A DNA stretch of 64,000 bases from Streptomyces flavofungini (GTDB taxonomy: Bacteria > Actinomycetota > Actinomycetes > Streptomycetales > Streptomycetaceae): the NCBI RefSeq assembly GCF_014650815.1, contig NZ_BMVR01000002.1:1-64000 (forward strand), given 5' to 3'. Below, in pieces: positions 37,948 through 49,924 of this stretch; position 1 is the stretch's first letter, and each line of letters starts with the position of its first letter. A program made the position numbers and the translations under genes. The notes under the pieces were generated by a model that saw nothing but the letters and a program-made list of their open reading frames with translations, was not told the DNA's origin and made no database searches.

Positions 37948-39446
37948 AGCGACGGTGCCTCCTCAAGGAGCGGGTGACCCCACTTTTCCACGAAGGCGGC
38001 CTCGACGGCGGCGCCCACCTTGTAGAGACGGTCGTCCTTCAGGGCGGGGGCGATGATCTGCAGTCCGACCGGCAGGCCGTCCTCCGGCGCGAGGCCGCAG
38101 GGCAGCGACATGGCGGCGTTGCCCGCCAGGTTGGTCGGGATGGTGCAGAGGTCGGCCAGGTACATCGCCATCGGGTCGTCGGCGCGCTCGCCGATCGGGA
38201 AGGCGGTTGTGGGCGTGGTCGGCGAGACGATCACGTCGACCTGCTCGAAGGCCTTCTCGAAGTCGCGCGTGATGAGCGTGCGGACCTTCTGGGCGCTGCC
38301 GTAGTACGCGTCGTAGTAGCCGGAGCTGAGGGCGTACGTACCGAGCATCACGCGGCGCTTGACCTCGTCGCCGAAGCCGGCCTCGCGGGTGAGCGCGGTG
38401 ACGTCCTCGGCGGACCTGGTGCCGTCGTCGCCGACGCGCAGGCCGTAGCGCATGGCGTCGAAGCGGGCCAGGTTCGAGGAGCACTCGGACGGCGCGATCA
38501 GGTAGTACGCGGACAGGCCCAGGTCGAAGGACGGGCAGTCCAGCTCGACGACCTCGGCGCCGAGGGACTTGAGCAGCTCGACGGACTCGTCGAAGCGCTG
38601 CATCACCCCGGCCTGGTAGTGCTCGCCACGGAACTGCTTCACGACGCCGACGCGCATGCCCTGGACCGAGCCGTTGCGGGCTGCCTCGACGACCGGCGGG
38701 ACCGGGGCGTCGATGGACGTGGAGTCCAGCGGGTCGTGCCCGGCGATGACCTCGTGCAGCAGGGCCGCGTCCAGGACCGTACGGGCGCAGGGCCCGCCCT
38801 GGTCGAGGGAGGACGAGAACGCCACCATGCCGTAGCGGGAGACGCCGCCGTAGGTCGGCTTGACGCCGACCGTGCCGGTGACGGCCGCGGGCTGGCGGAT
38901 GGAACCGCCGGTGTCGGTGCCCATGGCGAGCGGGGCCTCGTACGCCGCCAGGGACGCGGACGAGCCGCCGCCGGAGCCGCCCGGGATGCGGGTGAGGTCC
39001 CAGGGGTTGCCGGTCGGGCCGTACGCGCTGTTCTCCGTCGACGACCCCATGGCGAACTCGTCCATGTTGGTCTTGCCGAGGATGACGACGTCGGCGGCCT
39101 TGAGGCGCTTGGTGACCGTCGCGTCGTACGGCGGGATCCAGCCTTCGAGGATCTTGGAACCGACCGTGGTCGGCACCCCCTCGGTGGTGAAGATGTCCTT
39201 GAGCGCGATCGGGACACCGGCGAGCGGGCCGAGCTTCTCGCCCCGCGCGCGCTTCTCGTCCACGGCGCGGGCCTGCGCGAGCGCGCCCTCGCGGTCGACG
39301 TGCAGGAAGGCGTGCACCTTCTCGTCGACGGCGTCGATGCGGGCCAGGTGGGCCTCGGTGACCTCGACGGCGGTGAGCACGCCGGAGGCGATGTTCTCGG
39401 CGATCTCGGCAGCGGTGAGCTTGATGATGTGGTTCTGGTCCGTCAT
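37944..39446 (-). CDS. gatA: Asp/Glu-tRNA amidotransferase subunit A
   Basis: A 500-residue amidase-signature enzyme that frees ammonia from glutamine for the GatB subunit. The Ser-cisSer-Lys machinery is present: Lys in [10 protein letters not shown], and the Gly/Ser stretch [14 protein letters not shown] with [14 protein letters not shown] following. It begins 6 bases after the gatC stop, with GAGGACTAAG upstream, and its stop overlaps the start of the small membrane gene. Confidence 0.97.
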   Translation of the reverse strand: MTDQNHIIKLTAAEIAENIASGVLTAVEVTEAHLARIDAVDEKVHAFLHVDREGALAQARAVDEKRARGEKLGPLAGVPIALKDIFTTEGVPTTVGSKILEGWIPPYDATVTKRLKAADVVILGKTNMDEFAMGSSTENSAYGPTGNPWDLTRIPGGSGGGSSASLAAYEAPLAMGTDTGGSIRQPAAVTGTVGVKPTYGGVSRYGMVAFSSSLDQGGPCARTVLDAALLHEVIAGHDPLDSTSIDAPVPPVVEAARNGSVQGMRVGVVKQFRGEHYQAGVMQRFDESVELLKSLGAEVVELDCPSFDLGLSAYYLIAPSECSSNLARFDAMRYGLRVGDDGTRSAEDVTALTREAGFGDEVKRRVMLGTYALSSGYYDAYYGSAQKVRTLITRDFEKAFEQVDVIVSPTTPTTAFPIGERADDPMAMYLADLCTIPTNLAGNAAMSLPCGLAPEDGLPVGLQIIAPALKDDRLYKVGAAVEAAFVEKWGHPLLEEAPSL

Positions 39447-39452
39447 GACTTC

Positions 39453-39749
39453 TTAGTCCTCCCCCAGGATCTGCGGCACCTTGAAACGCTGCTGCTCCTG
39501 TGCCGGGGCTCCGGAGAGCGCCTGCTCGGGGGTGAGCGACGGACGGACCTCGTCCGCGCGCATGACGTTCGTCAGCGGCAGCGGGTGGGAGGTCGGCGGT
39601 ACGTCTTGGTCGGCGACCTCCGAGACGCGGGCGACCGCGCCGATGATGTCGTCGAGCTGTCCGGCGAAGTGGTCGAGCTCTTCGTCCTTCAGCTCCAGAC
39701 GTGCAAGGCGGGCGAGGTGGGCGACCTCCTCGCGCGTGATGCCAGGCAT
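39453..39749 (-). CDS. gatC: Asp/Glu-tRNA amidotransferase subunit C
   Basis: A 98-residue subunit that wraps and stabilises GatA. It shows the family pattern [22 protein letters not shown] and the C-terminal [19 protein letters not shown] 39749 has GAGG 8 bases upstream. As first gene of the operon it faces the GT87 gene divergently across 218 bases; no clear promoter motif stands out there. Confidence 0.96.
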   Translation of the reverse strand: MPGITREEVAHLARLARLELKDEELDHFAGQLDDIIGAVARVSEVADQDVPPTSHPLPLTNVMRADEVRPSLTPEQALSGAPAQEQQRFKVPQILGED

Positions 39750-39967
39750 GCGGCGATCCTCAGGGGTGAGTGTGATGGTTTCGGCCCCAATCCTATGGGG
39801 CTGGCCGCGCTGCCCGCGCCCGAGTTCCCTCCGGCCCCTCGCGAGCGCTGCCGCCACCGGCCGCGACCGCCCCCGTTGCGCCACCCGGCGCACTGTTCCG
39901 CCGCTCCCCCGGTGAGCCGCCGGTGAGCTGCGCGGACGGGAGGTGGGGCGGGGCCGAGCATGCGGGC

Positions 39968-41452
39968 ATGGGACTGCGTCACGCCCGCACCGGGCTCCGT
40001 ACCGCCGAGGGCCGTCGGGCCCTGATCCTGGGGGCGCCCGTCGTCGGCGCGCTCCTGTTCGCCGCTTCGCTCATCGCGTGGTGGTACGTCGTGACGGACC
40101 CGACGTACGCCGGTGCGCGCAGCCCGGCCGACCTGAGCGTGTACCTGGACGCGGCGGACGCGCCGGACCGGGGCCTGTACGAGGGCAAGTACGGCATCCA
40201 CGGGCTGCCGTACCTCTACCCGCCCTTCGCCCTGCTGCCGTTCCGGGCCTTCGCGGGTGCGGACCTCGTGGTCGCGGTGCGGGTGCTGGCGGGGGTGTCG
40301 ATCCTCGCGATGGTGCTGGTCGCGTGGGCGGCGGCGCGGGCGGTGGCCGGGCAGCGGTCGGAGTCAGGGCCGGAGTCGGGGTCGGGGTCGGCGGCGGGCA
40401 CGGCCGGGCGGCGGCCGGGGGCGGTCACCGCCGGGTTCGCGTTCGCCGTCGCCGGGGTCGCCCTGTGGACCGAGCCGGTGCTGCAGAACCTGGACTTCGG
40501 GCAGGTGAACCTCGTCCTCCTCGCCCTGGTGCTCACCGACCTCGCGACGAACGACCGGCGGCCGTGGAAGGGGCTCGGCGTCGGCGTCGCGGCGGGCCTG
40601 AAGCTGACGCCCGCGCTGTTCATCGTGTACTTGCTGCTCACCCGGCGGTTCCGGGCGGCCGCGCTGGCGACGGCGGCGTTCGTGGGCACCGTGCTCGGCG
40701 GCTGGATCGCGCTGCCGGAGGCGTCGGCGGACTTCTGGGGCGGGGCGCTCGCGGGCAGCCCGGGAGGCAGGGACTATCTGGCGAACCAGTCCCTGAACGG
40801 CGTCTTCGTCCGCCTCGGCTTCGGCGGCGACGGGGTCGGCGGGCCGTGGTGGGGCGCGGCGTGCGGGCTGCTCGTGGTGGCCGGGCTCGCGGCGGCGACG
40901 GTGGCCTCGCGGCGGGGCCGCGAACTGGTGGCGATCTGCGTCGTCGGCGCGCTGACCCTGGTGTGCTCGCCGCTCTCCTGGACCCACCACTGGGTCTGGA
41001 TCGTGCCGGCCCTGGTCCTCGCGGGCGACGCGGCGGCCCGCCGGGCCACGGCGAGGGCCTGGCTGTGGGTGACTGGCCTGTTCGCGCTGTTCGCGGCGTG
41101 GCCGATCCGCATCGACGGCTTCGGCACCTGGGACCCGACTCGGCCGCTCCTCCCCTACGGCCTCCTCTGGTACACCCCGCACTGGCACCGCGAACAGGAC
41201 TGGGACCCGTTCCACTTCGTCTCGGGCAACTTCTATGTGTGGCTCGGACTTGGGTACGTGGTGTGGGCGGTTCGGGTGTTCGGGGGGTGGGGACCTGCAC
41301 GGCGGGCGCGCGAGGTGCGCGGTGCGCGGGAGGTCGGGGGGCCGCTGGGCGCGGGGGCCGAGGTGCCGGGGCCCGGGGTGGAGGCGGGGGCGCCGGGGGG
41401 CTCTTCAGGGGTGGAACAGGAGGCCGCGGGGATCGGGCGGCGTCCGGGGTAG
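39968..41452 (+). CDS. GT87-type polyprenyl-linked mannosyltransferase
   Basis: A 494-residue membrane protein with about 10 helices. The DUF2029/GT87 pattern is visible: an aspartate-containing first loop ([12 protein letters not shown]), [49 protein letters not shown] and [15 protein letters not shown]. Relatives such as PimE add alpha-1,2-mannose from polyprenol phosphate mannose to lipids outside the membrane. ATG 39968 is chosen over the upstream open frame. The C-terminal 60 residues are Gly/Arg-rich and not family-like. Confidence 0.85.
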   Translation: MGLRHARTGLRTAEGRRALILGAPVVGALLFAASLIAWWYVVTDPTYAGARSPADLSVYLDAADAPDRGLYEGKYGIHGLPYLYPPFALLPFRAFAGADLVVAVRVLAGVSILAMVLVAWAAARAVAGQRSESGPESGSGSAAGTAGRRPGAVTAGFAFAVAGVALWTEPVLQNLDFGQVNLVLLALVLTDLATNDRRPWKGLGVGVAAGLKLTPALFIVYLLLTRRFRAAALATAAFVGTVLGGWIALPEASADFWGGALAGSPGGRDYLANQSLNGVFVRLGFGGDGVGGPWWGAACGLLVVAGLAAATVASRRGRELVAICVVGALTLVCSPLSWTHHWVWIVPALVLAGDAAARRATARAWLWVTGLFALFAAWPIRIDGFGTWDPTRPLLPYGLLWYTPHWHREQDWDPFHFVSGNFYVWLGLGYVVWAVRVFGGWGPARRAREVRGAREVGGPLGAGAEVPGPGVEAGAPGGSSGVEQEAAGIGRRPG

Positions 41453-41537
41453 TGCGGTGGGGGCGGGGCCGGGGCGCTGAGCAGCCGGCGGGGCCTGGGG
41501 CGTTGCGGGCGGACGGGTACCCGGAGGGGCGGTTACG

Positions 41538-44500
41538 TCACTTGGCCGCGCGGGTGGGGGACGGTGGGGCCGGGTCCGGGGTGTCGGGGGTGGTGGCGGG
41601 CGGGGGCGGGTCGACGGCGCGGTGCCAGCCGCGTTCGCCGCGGGTGCGCAGCCAGGCCGTCGTCTCGTTCGGGGGCATCGCGGCGGCGACGAGCCAGCCC
41701 TGGACGGCGTCGCAGCCCAGGTCCCGCAGCCGCTCCCAGGTCTCGTCGTCCTCGACGCCCTCGGCGACGACGAGCAGGCCGAGGGAGTGCGCGAGGTCGA
41801 CGGTGCAGCGCACGATCTCGGCGTCCTCGTTGTCGACGGCGAGCCGGGCCACGAACGACCGGTCGATCTTCAGCTCGCTGACGGGCAGGCGGCGCAGATG
41901 GACCAGGGAGGAGTACCCGGTGCCGAAGTCGTCCAGGGACATCTTCACGCCGTGGCCGGTGAGCCCGGCGAGGGTGTCGGCGGCGCGCTGCGGGTCCTCC
42001 AGGAGCACGTGTTCCGTTATTTCGAGCTGGAGGGCACCGGCGGGCACCCCGTGCCGGGCAAGGCGCGCCGCGACGGCACCCGCGAAACCGGGGGTGTGCA
42101 CGTCGCGCGGCGACACGTTCACCGCGACCGGGACCTTCAGGCCCTGCGCACGCCACCGCGCCACCTGGGCGAGGGCGGACTCCAGGACGTACTCCGTGAG
42201 GTGCGGCATGAGCCCGGACGACTCGGCGATGGCGATGAACTCGTCCGGCGGCACCTTGCCCCGCTCCGGGTGCACCCACCGCACCAGCGCTTCCAGCCCG
42301 GCGACCTGCCCGTCGAAGCGGACCTTCGGCTGGTAGTGCAGCTCCACGTCGCCCGCGTCCAGGGCGCGGCGCAGATCGCCGAGGAGGCCGAGCCGGTCGG
42401 GGGTGTTGGAGTCCCGCTTGGACTCGTACACCTCCACGCCGGTGCGGTCCCGCTTGGCCTGGTACATCGCCACGTCCGCGCGCCGAAGGAGCCCCTCGGC
42501 GTCGAGCGCGTGGTCGGGGAAGACGGCGAGCCCGGCGCTGGCCTCCAGGACGAGGCTGAGTCCGTCCAGGTCGAGGGGCGAGCCGAGGGCGGCGACCAGG
42601 GATCGGGCGACGCGCGTGGCCGACGTGGTGGAGTCGGCGACCGGGAGCAGCACGGCGAACTCGTCGCCGCCGAGCCGGGCCGCCTCCGCGCCGCGCGGCA
42701 GCGCGAGCCGCAGCCGGTCGGCGATCTGCAGCAGCAGCCGGTCACCGGCGAGGTGGCCGAGGGTGTCGTTGACCGAGCGGAAGCGGTCCATGTCGATCAG
42801 CATCAGGGCGGAGCGCGCACCGATGCGCTCCGCGTCGTCGAGGGCCGTCCAGGTCCGCTCCAGGAGCCACTGCCGGTTGGGCAGTCCGGTCAGCGGGTCG
42901 CGGAGCTGCTCCTCGGCTCTGGCCCGCGCGATCCACAGCGTGGAGTCCAGGGCGACGAGCGGGATCGTGAACAGGGGCAGGAGCAGCGGCAGGGACATCG
43001 CGACGACGCAGATCAGCGGCGCGATGCCGAGCAGGGCCACGCCGAGCAGTCCCTGCCTGACCAGCGCGGTGCGGGTGACCGTGGGCAGCGCGCCGGTGCG
43101 CGGGGCGTGCACGTACCAGAGCAGGACGCGCGTGACGGCGAGGTAGGCGACGGCGACGAGGGCGACCTCGGGTGCCGTGTAGAGGTCCCAACTCTCGGGG
43201 TTCCAGGGGGCGTCGGCTGCCGGTGCGGTGCCGAACGCCGCGAGGGTGAGGGCACCCGCGCCGATGCCGAGGATGTCGACGGCGCCGTGCAGCACGCCCT
43301 GGCGCCAGCGGTGGCGGCGGGCGACGCCGACGAGGACGACGACGGTGAGGCTGACCATGCCCGCGGGCATCCAGCCGTACAGCAGCAGCACGGCGACGGT
43401 CAGCGCGCCGCCGGAGCCCGTGCCGCCCCACCAGCGGTCGCGGCCGAGCGCGACGAGGTGGCCGACGATGAGTCCGGTGAGGACGGCGAGGGACCAGCCG
43501 ACCGTGCCGGACGGGAAGAGCGGGTGGCCGCCGGTGAACGCGTGGAAGAAGCCCGTGCCGAGGACGACGGCGGCCGCCGCGACGACGGCCGCGGGCAGCA
43601 GCTGCCAACTCCCGCGCCCCTCGGCCTCGTCCGCGCCCCCGTCGGCCCCGTCGAGACCGCCCTGGCCCCGCAGGTCCGTCCCGCGCCCGCCGTGCCACAG
43701 CCCGCGCCGCGCACCGCCGCCCGCGGCTCCGCGGGCGGCCGAGGCATCCCCGCCGACGGCACCACCGCCGCCGATCCTGCCGATCCCGACACCGCCCGTA
43801 CTGACACCGCCGATCGCGGCACCATCCCCGATACGGCCGATCCCGACCCCACCGGTCCCGACACCGCCGATCCCGACCCCACCGGTCCCGACACCGCCGG
43901 TCCCGACCCCGGCCGCCCCGCTGCCGCCGATACCGCTGCCGCCACCGGCACCACCGCCTCCGGTCGCCGCACCCCGGCCGCTCCCGACGTCACCGCCACC
44001 CGCGGAGCCCCCGGAACCGCCCACAGCGGCCCGGACACCCGCGGGGCCGGGCCCCGCGCCTTCTCCGAATCCCGCGCCGAACCCAGCGCCTCCCGCCGCC
44101 CGTACGGCCAGGCCCTCGCCACCGGCGGCCGACACCGCCCCGGCGGCCGTCACCGCACCGCGCACCGCCGCCGCGCCCACCGCGGCGCTCTCGGCGAATC
44201 CGCTACCGGACGCCGCGTCAACTCCCGCCGCCCGCACGGCGGGTGACGCTCCGTCCGCCACGGTGTCCGTCTCGTCCCTGCCGGGCCGGGGCGCACCGTG
44301 GCCACCCGCACCCCGCCGTTCACCTTCGGCACTCGCCGTCACGCCAGCCTCCGCCGGGACCGCAGTTCCGTGACCGCCGGTTCCCCGCACAGGCGCCCGT
44401 CGTCCGCCCGGCTCCGGTCCCTCACCAACTGGCTTACCCCGTATGCCCGTTACTTCCTCCTGCACGGCCGCATCGGGGCCGGAAACGGCCGCCCGGCCCA

Positions 44501-44699
44501 GGATCTCGTCCGCGTCCACGCCGCCCGAGGTCCAGGCGCGCTCGCGGGGACGGAAGCCGGGCGTCCCGTCGACCCGCGCGGCCGAGGCGTCATTCGGGTC
44601 GCGCACCGTGTCGCGCGCACGCCCGCGCCGGGCGCCGAGCGCGCGCCGCAGGCGCGACCGCAGCCATGAGTCCGGGGCGACGCTCTCGGTCGGTTCCAT
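41538..44699 (-). CDS. rmdB: Membrane GGDEF-EAL protein (RmdB-like)
   Basis: A 1053-residue protein. Residues 1-360 are a low-complexity Gly/Ala-rich region with G-V-G-T/I-G repeats (about 262-317). Eight or so membrane segments follow (about 362-590), then GGDEF (LGGDEF at 676-681) and EAL (EALVRW at 803-808). The EAL domain keeps NVSPRD, EITEH, LDDFGTGYSSL, LKIDRSFV and EGVEDD, so phosphodiesterase activity is expected; GGDEF is intact but lacks the RxxD I-site. The S. coelicolor counterpart near ligA is, as I recall, RmdB, a cyclic di-GMP phosphodiesterase affecting development. ATG 44699 is next to GAGGGACGGGA. Confidence 0.87.
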   Translation of the reverse strand: MEPTESVAPDSWLRSRLRRALGARRGRARDTVRDPNDASAARVDGTPGFRPRERAWTSGGVDADEILGRAAVSGPDAAVQEEVTGIRGKPVGEGPEPGGRRAPVRGTGGHGTAVPAEAGVTASAEGERRGAGGHGAPRPGRDETDTVADGASPAVRAAGVDAASGSGFAESAAVGAAAVRGAVTAAGAVSAAGGEGLAVRAAGGAGFGAGFGEGAGPGPAGVRAAVGGSGGSAGGGDVGSGRGAATGGGGAGGGSGIGGSGAAGVGTGGVGTGGVGIGGVGTGGVGIGRIGDGAAIGGVSTGGVGIGRIGGGGAVGGDASAARGAAGGGARRGLWHGGRGTDLRGQGGLDGADGGADEAEGRGSWQLLPAAVVAAAAVVLGTGFFHAFTGGHPLFPSGTVGWSLAVLTGLIVGHLVALGRDRWWGGTGSGGALTVAVLLLYGWMPAGMVSLTVVVLVGVARRHRWRQGVLHGAVDILGIGAGALTLAAFGTAPAADAPWNPESWDLYTAPEVALVAVAYLAVTRVLLWYVHAPRTGALPTVTRTALVRQGLLGVALLGIAPLICVVAMSLPLLLPLFTIPLVALDSTLWIARARAEEQLRDPLTGLPNRQWLLERTWTALDDAERIGARSALMLIDMDRFRSVNDTLGHLAGDRLLLQIADRLRLALPRGAEAARLGGDEFAVLLPVADSTTSATRVARSLVAALGSPLDLDGLSLVLEASAGLAVFPDHALDAEGLLRRADVAMYQAKRDRTGVEVYESKRDSNTPDRLGLLGDLRRALDAGDVELHYQPKVRFDGQVAGLEALVRWVHPERGKVPPDEFIAIAESSGLMPHLTEYVLESALAQVARWRAQGLKVPVAVNVSPRDVHTPGFAGAVAARLARHGVPAGALQLEITEHVLLEDPQRAADTLAGLTGHGVKMSLDDFGTGYSSLVHLRRLPVSELKIDRSFVARLAVDNEDAEIVRCTVDLAHSLGLLVVAEGVEDDETWERLRDLGCDAVQGWLVAAAMPPNETTAWLRTRGERGWHRAVDPPPPATTPDTPDPAPPSPTRAAK
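43750..43916 (-). repeat. Glycine-rich coding minisatellite in the RmdB-like gene
   Basis: The coding strand repeats 15-bp units for G-V-G-T-G and G-V-G-I-G about eight times, with interruptions such as GRIGDGAAIGG. Frame is kept, so the array only lengthens the linker before the membrane part. Confidence 0.8.
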
Positions 44700-44959
44700 T
44701 CCCGTCCCTCTCACAGCCGGCGGTGCCCACGCCACGCGGAGCCACGCGGACTTGAAGATCCCTGGACAGCCGCGTCCGAAAACCCTGCCCCGGCTCTCGG
44801 CGAGCAGGGGAGACCCCATCCGCAGCGGGGCACGGCAGGCGCACACCTCAACAGTAGGCCGCAGAAGGCTTCCACGGGCAGCGGTCGTCTACGGTTGCCC
44901 GAATGCGACCCGGCCACCCGTATGCATCTGATATGCGCTGAACGGGTGGCCTTCAACCG

Positions 44960-47158
<2,199 letters not shown>

Positions 47159-47184
47159 TTACCTTCAGACCCAGTTGCTCAGCG

Positions 47185-48204
47185 TTACTCAGGAGAGTCC
47201 GCGAGTGATCTCGCCGCCCGGGCGCAGTGCGCGAGCGCCGCACGGGCATATGCGGGCGAAGCACCCGCGAGACCGCACGACGGCGTCACCGTGACCGACT
47301 CCGCGAGTGACCCCGGATTCAGCCCCAGCCTGCGCCACAGCGTCCTGACACCCATGACGCTACCGGCAGGGTCTGACAATGAGCCGTCCGCGCCCGGTAC
47401 GACACCGGCGAACAGCTTCGTGCCGGCCTCGACGGCCTCGCCGAGCACCTCGTCATCACGCTCGGTGAGCAGCGAGAAGTCGAACGACACAGCGTCCGCG
47501 CCCGCCCTGCGCAGCAGCGCGAAGGGTACGTCGGGCGCGCAGGAGTGGACGAGCGCGGGGCCGTCGTGGACGGCCAGGACGTCGCGCAGCGCGCTCTCGA
47601 CGAGCTGGCGGTCCACGGCGCGGTGGGTGCGGTACTGGCTCGCGGTCTTGATCTGCCCGCGCAGTACGGCGGTGAGCGACGGCTCGTCGAGCTGGAGGAC
47701 GAGGTGTGCGCCCGGCACCCGCCGCTTGACCTCGGCGAGGTGGGTGCGCAGCCCCTCCGTGAGCGATCCGGCCAGGTCCCGGCAGGCGCCGGGGTCGGAG
47801 AGCGCGGCCTCGCCGTTGCGCAGTTCCAGGGCGGCCGCGAGCGTCCAGGGGCCGACGGCCTGGACCTTCAGCGGGCCCTGGTAGCCCTGCGTGAACTCCT
47901 CCAGGGCGTCCAGGTCCTCGCCGAGCCAGGACGCCGCGCGGCGCGTGTCGCGTCCCGGCCGGTCGCCGAGGCGCCAGCCGCTGGGCTCCACGCGCGCGTA
48001 CAGCTCGACGAGCAGCCCGGCCGTGCGGCCGATCATGTCGGCGCCGGGTCCGCGCGCGGGCAGCTCGGCCAGGTACGGCATGCCCTGCTCGGCGCCGTCG
48101 AAGGTGCCCGTGACGGTCTTCGCGGTCTCGCGCGCGTCGCCGCCGGGCATGGATCCGACGCCGGTGGCGCCGCCCCACCGCATGGTGCTCACCGGGTCGC
48201 TCAC
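47185..48204 (-). CDS. Short (core) MetE-type methionine synthase
   Basis: A 339-residue protein matching only the C-terminal barrel of cobalamin-independent methionine synthase. Zinc-ligand candidates His220 and Cys222 (VHSC) and Cys310 (TPSCGL) are present, as is DEPSL (173-177). The N-terminal half of full MetE (about 750 residues) is absent, so it may take methyl groups from a donor other than methyltetrahydrofolate, as reported for core-MetE enzymes. GTG 48204 overlaps the stop of the SDR gene as GTGA. It lies between an SDR gene and ligA, an arrangement I believe is conserved in actinobacteria. Confidence 0.82.
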   Translation of the reverse strand: MSDPVSTMRWGGATGVGSMPGGDARETAKTVTGTFDGAEQGMPYLAELPARGPGADMIGRTAGLLVELYARVEPSGWRLGDRPGRDTRRAASWLGEDLDALEEFTQGYQGPLKVQAVGPWTLAAALELRNGEAALSDPGACRDLAGSLTEGLRTHLAEVKRRVPGAHLVLQLDEPSLTAVLRGQIKTASQYRTHRAVDRQLVESALRDVLAVHDGPALVHSCAPDVPFALLRRAGADAVSFDFSLLTERDDEVLGEAVEAGTKLFAGVVPGADGSLSDPAGSVMGVRTLWRRLGLNPGSLAESVTVTPSCGLAGASPAYARAALAHCARAARSLADSPE

Positions 48205-48890
48205 CGTCCGGGCCGCACCGTCAGGTCGTTGACCTCGGCGTCGCGCGGCAGGTCCAGGGCCATCACGATCGTCGTGGCGACCGACTCGGGGTCGATCCAC
48301 TGCCCGGCGTCGTACTCCTTGCCCTCCTGCTGGTGCACCTTGGCCTGCATGGGGCTCGCCGTGCGCCCCGGGTACACGGAGGTGACGCGCACGCCGTTGC
48401 CGTGCTCCTCGTTGCGCAGGGAGTCCGCGAGGGCCTTCAGGCCGTGCTTGGAGGCGGCGTACGCGGACCACTCGGCGCTCGCGCGCAGGCCCGCGCCGGA
48501 GTTCACGAAGATCACGTGGCCCTGGGTGACGCGGAGTTGGGGCAGGAAGTGCCGGGTCAGCTCGGCGGGCGCGATCAGGTTGACGTTCAGCTGGTGGCGC
48601 CAGGACTTGGGGGTGAGGTCGCCGACGGGGCCGAGGTCGACGACACCCGCGATGTGCAGCAGCGAGTCCACCCGGTCCGGGAGGCTCTGGTGGGAGAAGG
48701 CCCAGGAGAGCTTGTCGGGGTCCGCGAGGTCGCCGACCAGGGTGCTCGCGCCCGGGAACTCGGCGGCGAGCTCCTTGGCGCGGCCCGCGTCGCGCGCGTG
48801 CAGCACGAGGGTGTCCCCGCGCGCGTGGAGGCGGCGGGCGACGGCCGCGCCGATGCCGGAGCCCGCCCCGGTGATCACATGAGTTGCCAT
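48201..48890 (-). CDS. Short-chain dehydrogenase/reductase
   Basis: A 229-residue classical SDR. It has the NADP-binding TGAGSGIGAAVARRLHARG, an NxAG-like HIAG, and the catalytic Ser and YxxxK in SAYAASKHGLKALADSLR. YPGRTASPM follows. The substrate is unknown. ATG 48890 gives MATHVITGAG. Its TGA overlaps the start of the methionine synthase-type gene, so the two are co-translated. Confidence 0.9.
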   Translation of the reverse strand: MATHVITGAGSGIGAAVARRLHARGDTLVLHARDAGRAKELAAEFPGASTLVGDLADPDKLSWAFSHQSLPDRVDSLLHIAGVVDLGPVGDLTPKSWRHQLNVNLIAPAELTRHFLPQLRVTQGHVIFVNSGAGLRASAEWSAYAASKHGLKALADSLRNEEHGNGVRVTSVYPGRTASPMQAKVHQQEGKEYDAGQWIDPESVATTIVMALDLPRDAEVNDLTVRPGR

Positions 48891-48915
48891 GTGCCCATCG
48901 TCGCATTGCGGCCGG

Positions 48916-49455
48916 TCAGCGCGTGCCCATGGCCTCCTCCAGGTAGGCGAGGGCACCCACCGGCTCCTCCGCGAAGAAGACCAGGTCGGTCAGCGGCACC
49001 GGCAGGAAGCCCTCGGCCTCCATGCGGCGGAACTGCTCCTTCAACCCGTCGTAGAACCCGCCGGAGTTGAGCAGCACCACCGGCTTGGTGGTCCTGCCGT
49101 GCTTCTTCAGCTCCAGGATCTCGGTGGCCTCGTCGAGCGTGCCCGTGCCGCCGACCATGATCACGACGGCGTCGGCCTTCTCCACGAGCAGCGCCTTGCG
49201 CTCCGCAAGGTCCTTGGCGATCACCATGTCGTCCACGCCCGGCCGGGCCTTGGCGGCGAGGAAGTCGACCGAGACGCCCATGAGGCGCCCGCCGGCCTCC
49301 TGCACGCCGTCCGCGACGACCTTCATCAGGCCCACGTCCGAACCGCCCCACACCAGCGTGTGGCCGCCCTTGCCGAGCAACTCGGCGAATTCGCGGGCGG
49401 GGCGGGTGTAGGTCTCGGGCAGGTCGGCGGCGGAGAGGAAGACGCAGATGTTCAT
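48916..49455 (-). CDS. LOG/TIGR00730-family Rossmann-fold protein
   Basis: A 179-residue protein of the lysine-decarboxylase-like LOG family, whose members remove ribose 5-phosphate from cytokinin nucleotides or related nucleotides. It has WGGSDVGLMKVVADGVQEAGG and the family active-site stretch GGTGTLDE. The usual PGGxGTxxE begins with Val rather than Pro here (VGGTGTLDE), a small deviation. ATG 49455 (MNICVF) is used; a GTG three codons upstream is possible. Confidence 0.85.
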   Translation of the reverse strand: MNICVFLSAADLPETYTRPAREFAELLGKGGHTLVWGGSDVGLMKVVADGVQEAGGRLMGVSVDFLAAKARPGVDDMVIAKDLAERKALLVEKADAVVIMVGGTGTLDEATEILELKKHGRTTKPVVLLNSGGFYDGLKEQFRRMEAEGFLPVPLTDLVFFAEEPVGALAYLEEAMGTR

Positions 49456-49591
49456 GCCGTCCACGGTACGTTCCGGCTCCGGCGGTCCGGCAGCACCCCG
49501 GAACCGGGAGGATCAGCACCCCGGAACCGGGAAGAACGGCCCCCGTGGACGCGCTGAACCGGGAACACGACTCCTACGGAAGGCCACCACC

Positions 49592-49924
49592 GTGACCCAG
49601 GGACACCGCATCACCGTCGAGCAGGGCACCCAGCACGTCCGCGTGGAGCAGGGCGGCCAGGTCGTGGCCGAGAGCAAGCGGCCGCTCCTGCTGCGTGAGA
49701 CGGGCTTCCCGGTGCGCTACTACCTGCCTCCGGAGGACGTCCGCACCGACCTCCTGGCACCGTCCGACACCCACACGTACTGCCCCTTCAAGGGCACGGC
49801 GTCCTACTGGTCGCTGCCGGACACTCCCGACGCCGTGTGGGCGTACCCGGACCCGAAGCCCGAAGTGGCCGAGATCAAGGACCACTTCTGCTTCTACGAG
49901 GTGGCGGAGGTGCCCGCCGCCTAG
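49592..49924 (+). CDS. DUF427-domain protein
   Basis: A 110-residue single-domain DUF427 protein, recognised by VRVEQGGQVVAESKRPLLLRETGFPVRYYLPPEDV and TYCPFKGTASYWS. The function is unknown; the fold is a small beta-barrel. GTG 49592 follows GGAAGG. Its TAG stop shares the palindrome CTAG (49921-49924) with the stop of the convergent regulator. Confidence 0.9.
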   Translation: MTQGHRITVEQGTQHVRVEQGGQVVAESKRPLLLRETGFPVRYYLPPEDVRTDLLAPSDTHTYCPFKGTASYWSLPDTPDAVWAYPDPKPEVAEIKDHFCFYEVAEVPAA

